The translations under genes were made by a program, and so were the position numbers. The notes under the pieces are model-generated. The model saw nothing but the letters and a program-made list of their open reading frames with translations, ran no database searches and was not told the origin of the DNA. From positions 1 to 61,711 of the forward strand of contig NZ_FCOF02000040.1 of NCBI RefSeq assembly GCF_001544755.2: DNA of 61,711 bases, given 5' to 3'. Source of the DNA: Caballeronia catudaia. Its GTDB lineage: Bacteria; Pseudomonadota; Gammaproteobacteria; Burkholderiales; Burkholderiaceae. The first letter of the stretch is position 1, and each line of letters opens with the position of its first letter. Positions 61,620-61,711 of the stretch are shown one piece after another.

Positions 61620-61711
61620 GTGGCTGATGCATTGAAAAAACCAAGGCCGGAATACCGAAACATCGGGATCGGCCAACTCGCGAAGTATCGCTTGCCGCTG
61701 GCAGGGAAGGT
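61620..61711 (+). CDS. sdhC: Succinate dehydrogenase cytochrome b556 subunit, 5' end
   Basis: The first 30 codons, reading VADALKKPRPEYRNIGIGQL then AKYRLPLAGK, match the SdhC N-terminus of Burkholderia relatives ('KPRPEYRNIG...YRLPLAG'). The GTG follows GGAAGG. The rest of the gene, and presumably sdhDAB, lie beyond the right edge. Confidence 0.85.
   Translation, partial: MADALKKPRPEYRNIGIGQLAKYRLPLAGK

Noticed and set aside
1..61711. CRISPR arrays, tRNA or rRNA genes
   Set aside because: No regularly spaced repeats or cloverleaf/rRNA sequences were seen on reading the window; a dedicated search was not possible.

Overview
The window is GC-rich (roughly 64 percent by eye), densely coding DNA from a betaproteobacterium. 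Gene content and wording of the proteins (MetE/MetR pair, NodU-type carbamoyltransferase locus, caa3-type oxidase, PAAR proteins, DUF6723-like small proteins, a start of sdhC at the right edge) fit Burkholderiaceae, most likely Paraburkholderia or Caballeronia. That assignment is inference; no rRNA or tRNA gene was seen.

Left end (1-8.0 kb): a truncated IS30-family element abuts the 3' end of a small type VI secretion cargo operon (two PAAR proteins and an M35 aspzincin metalloprotease). Then come a small unknown protein, a probable dispersed intergenic repeat, an IclR regulator, a relic of a methyltransferase gene, a short-chain dehydrogenase, a nitroreductase, a LysE-type exporter and three small unknown proteins.

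Signalling block (8.1-19.1 kb): a serine-recombinase-like protein that lacks its catalytic residues, a 1389-residue CheB-CheR-PAS-histidine kinase-receiver hybrid, a second CheB-like protein with a Cys/His C-terminal module, a small helical protein, a stress-type SDR, two small unknown proteins, and an Atm1-type ABC exporter fused to a decayed kinase ATPase and a receiver domain. The exporter is preceded by a 29-residue leader whose stop codon overlaps the exporter start.

Glycan block (19.1-31.0 kb, all minus strand): alcohol dehydrogenase, PIG-L deacetylase, GT2, then a tightly overlapped set GT4, GmhB-like phosphatase, GT9, NodU carbamoyltransferase, GT2, GT9, GT1 and a UDP-glucuronate decarboxylase-like SDR. 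No polymerase, flippase or ABC exporter for the product is present.

Respiration block (31.1-36.5 kb, minus strand): coxB with a fused cytochrome c, coxA, coxC, a small membrane protein and a triheme cytochrome c. The coxA product lacks both the helix-VI glutamate (Trp at 278) and the K-channel lysine (Ala at 354), although all metal ligands are kept. This is the observation most worth following up.

Right part (37-61.7 kb): a secreted glycoside hydrolase lipoprotein, a ParB-like protein, a SulP transporter, a pyruvate oxidase-like ThDP enzyme, an MgtC-family protein, an MFS transporter, several very small genes, a GGDEF relic, divergent metE/metR, a hybrid sensor kinase, DUF4142 and DUF1801 proteins, a TonB receptor / periplasmic binding protein / TauD-type dioxygenase group that looks like organosulfur (or iron) scavenging, an AgcS symporter, a Tat-exported beta carbonic anhydrase, a LysR regulator and the first 30 codons of sdhC.
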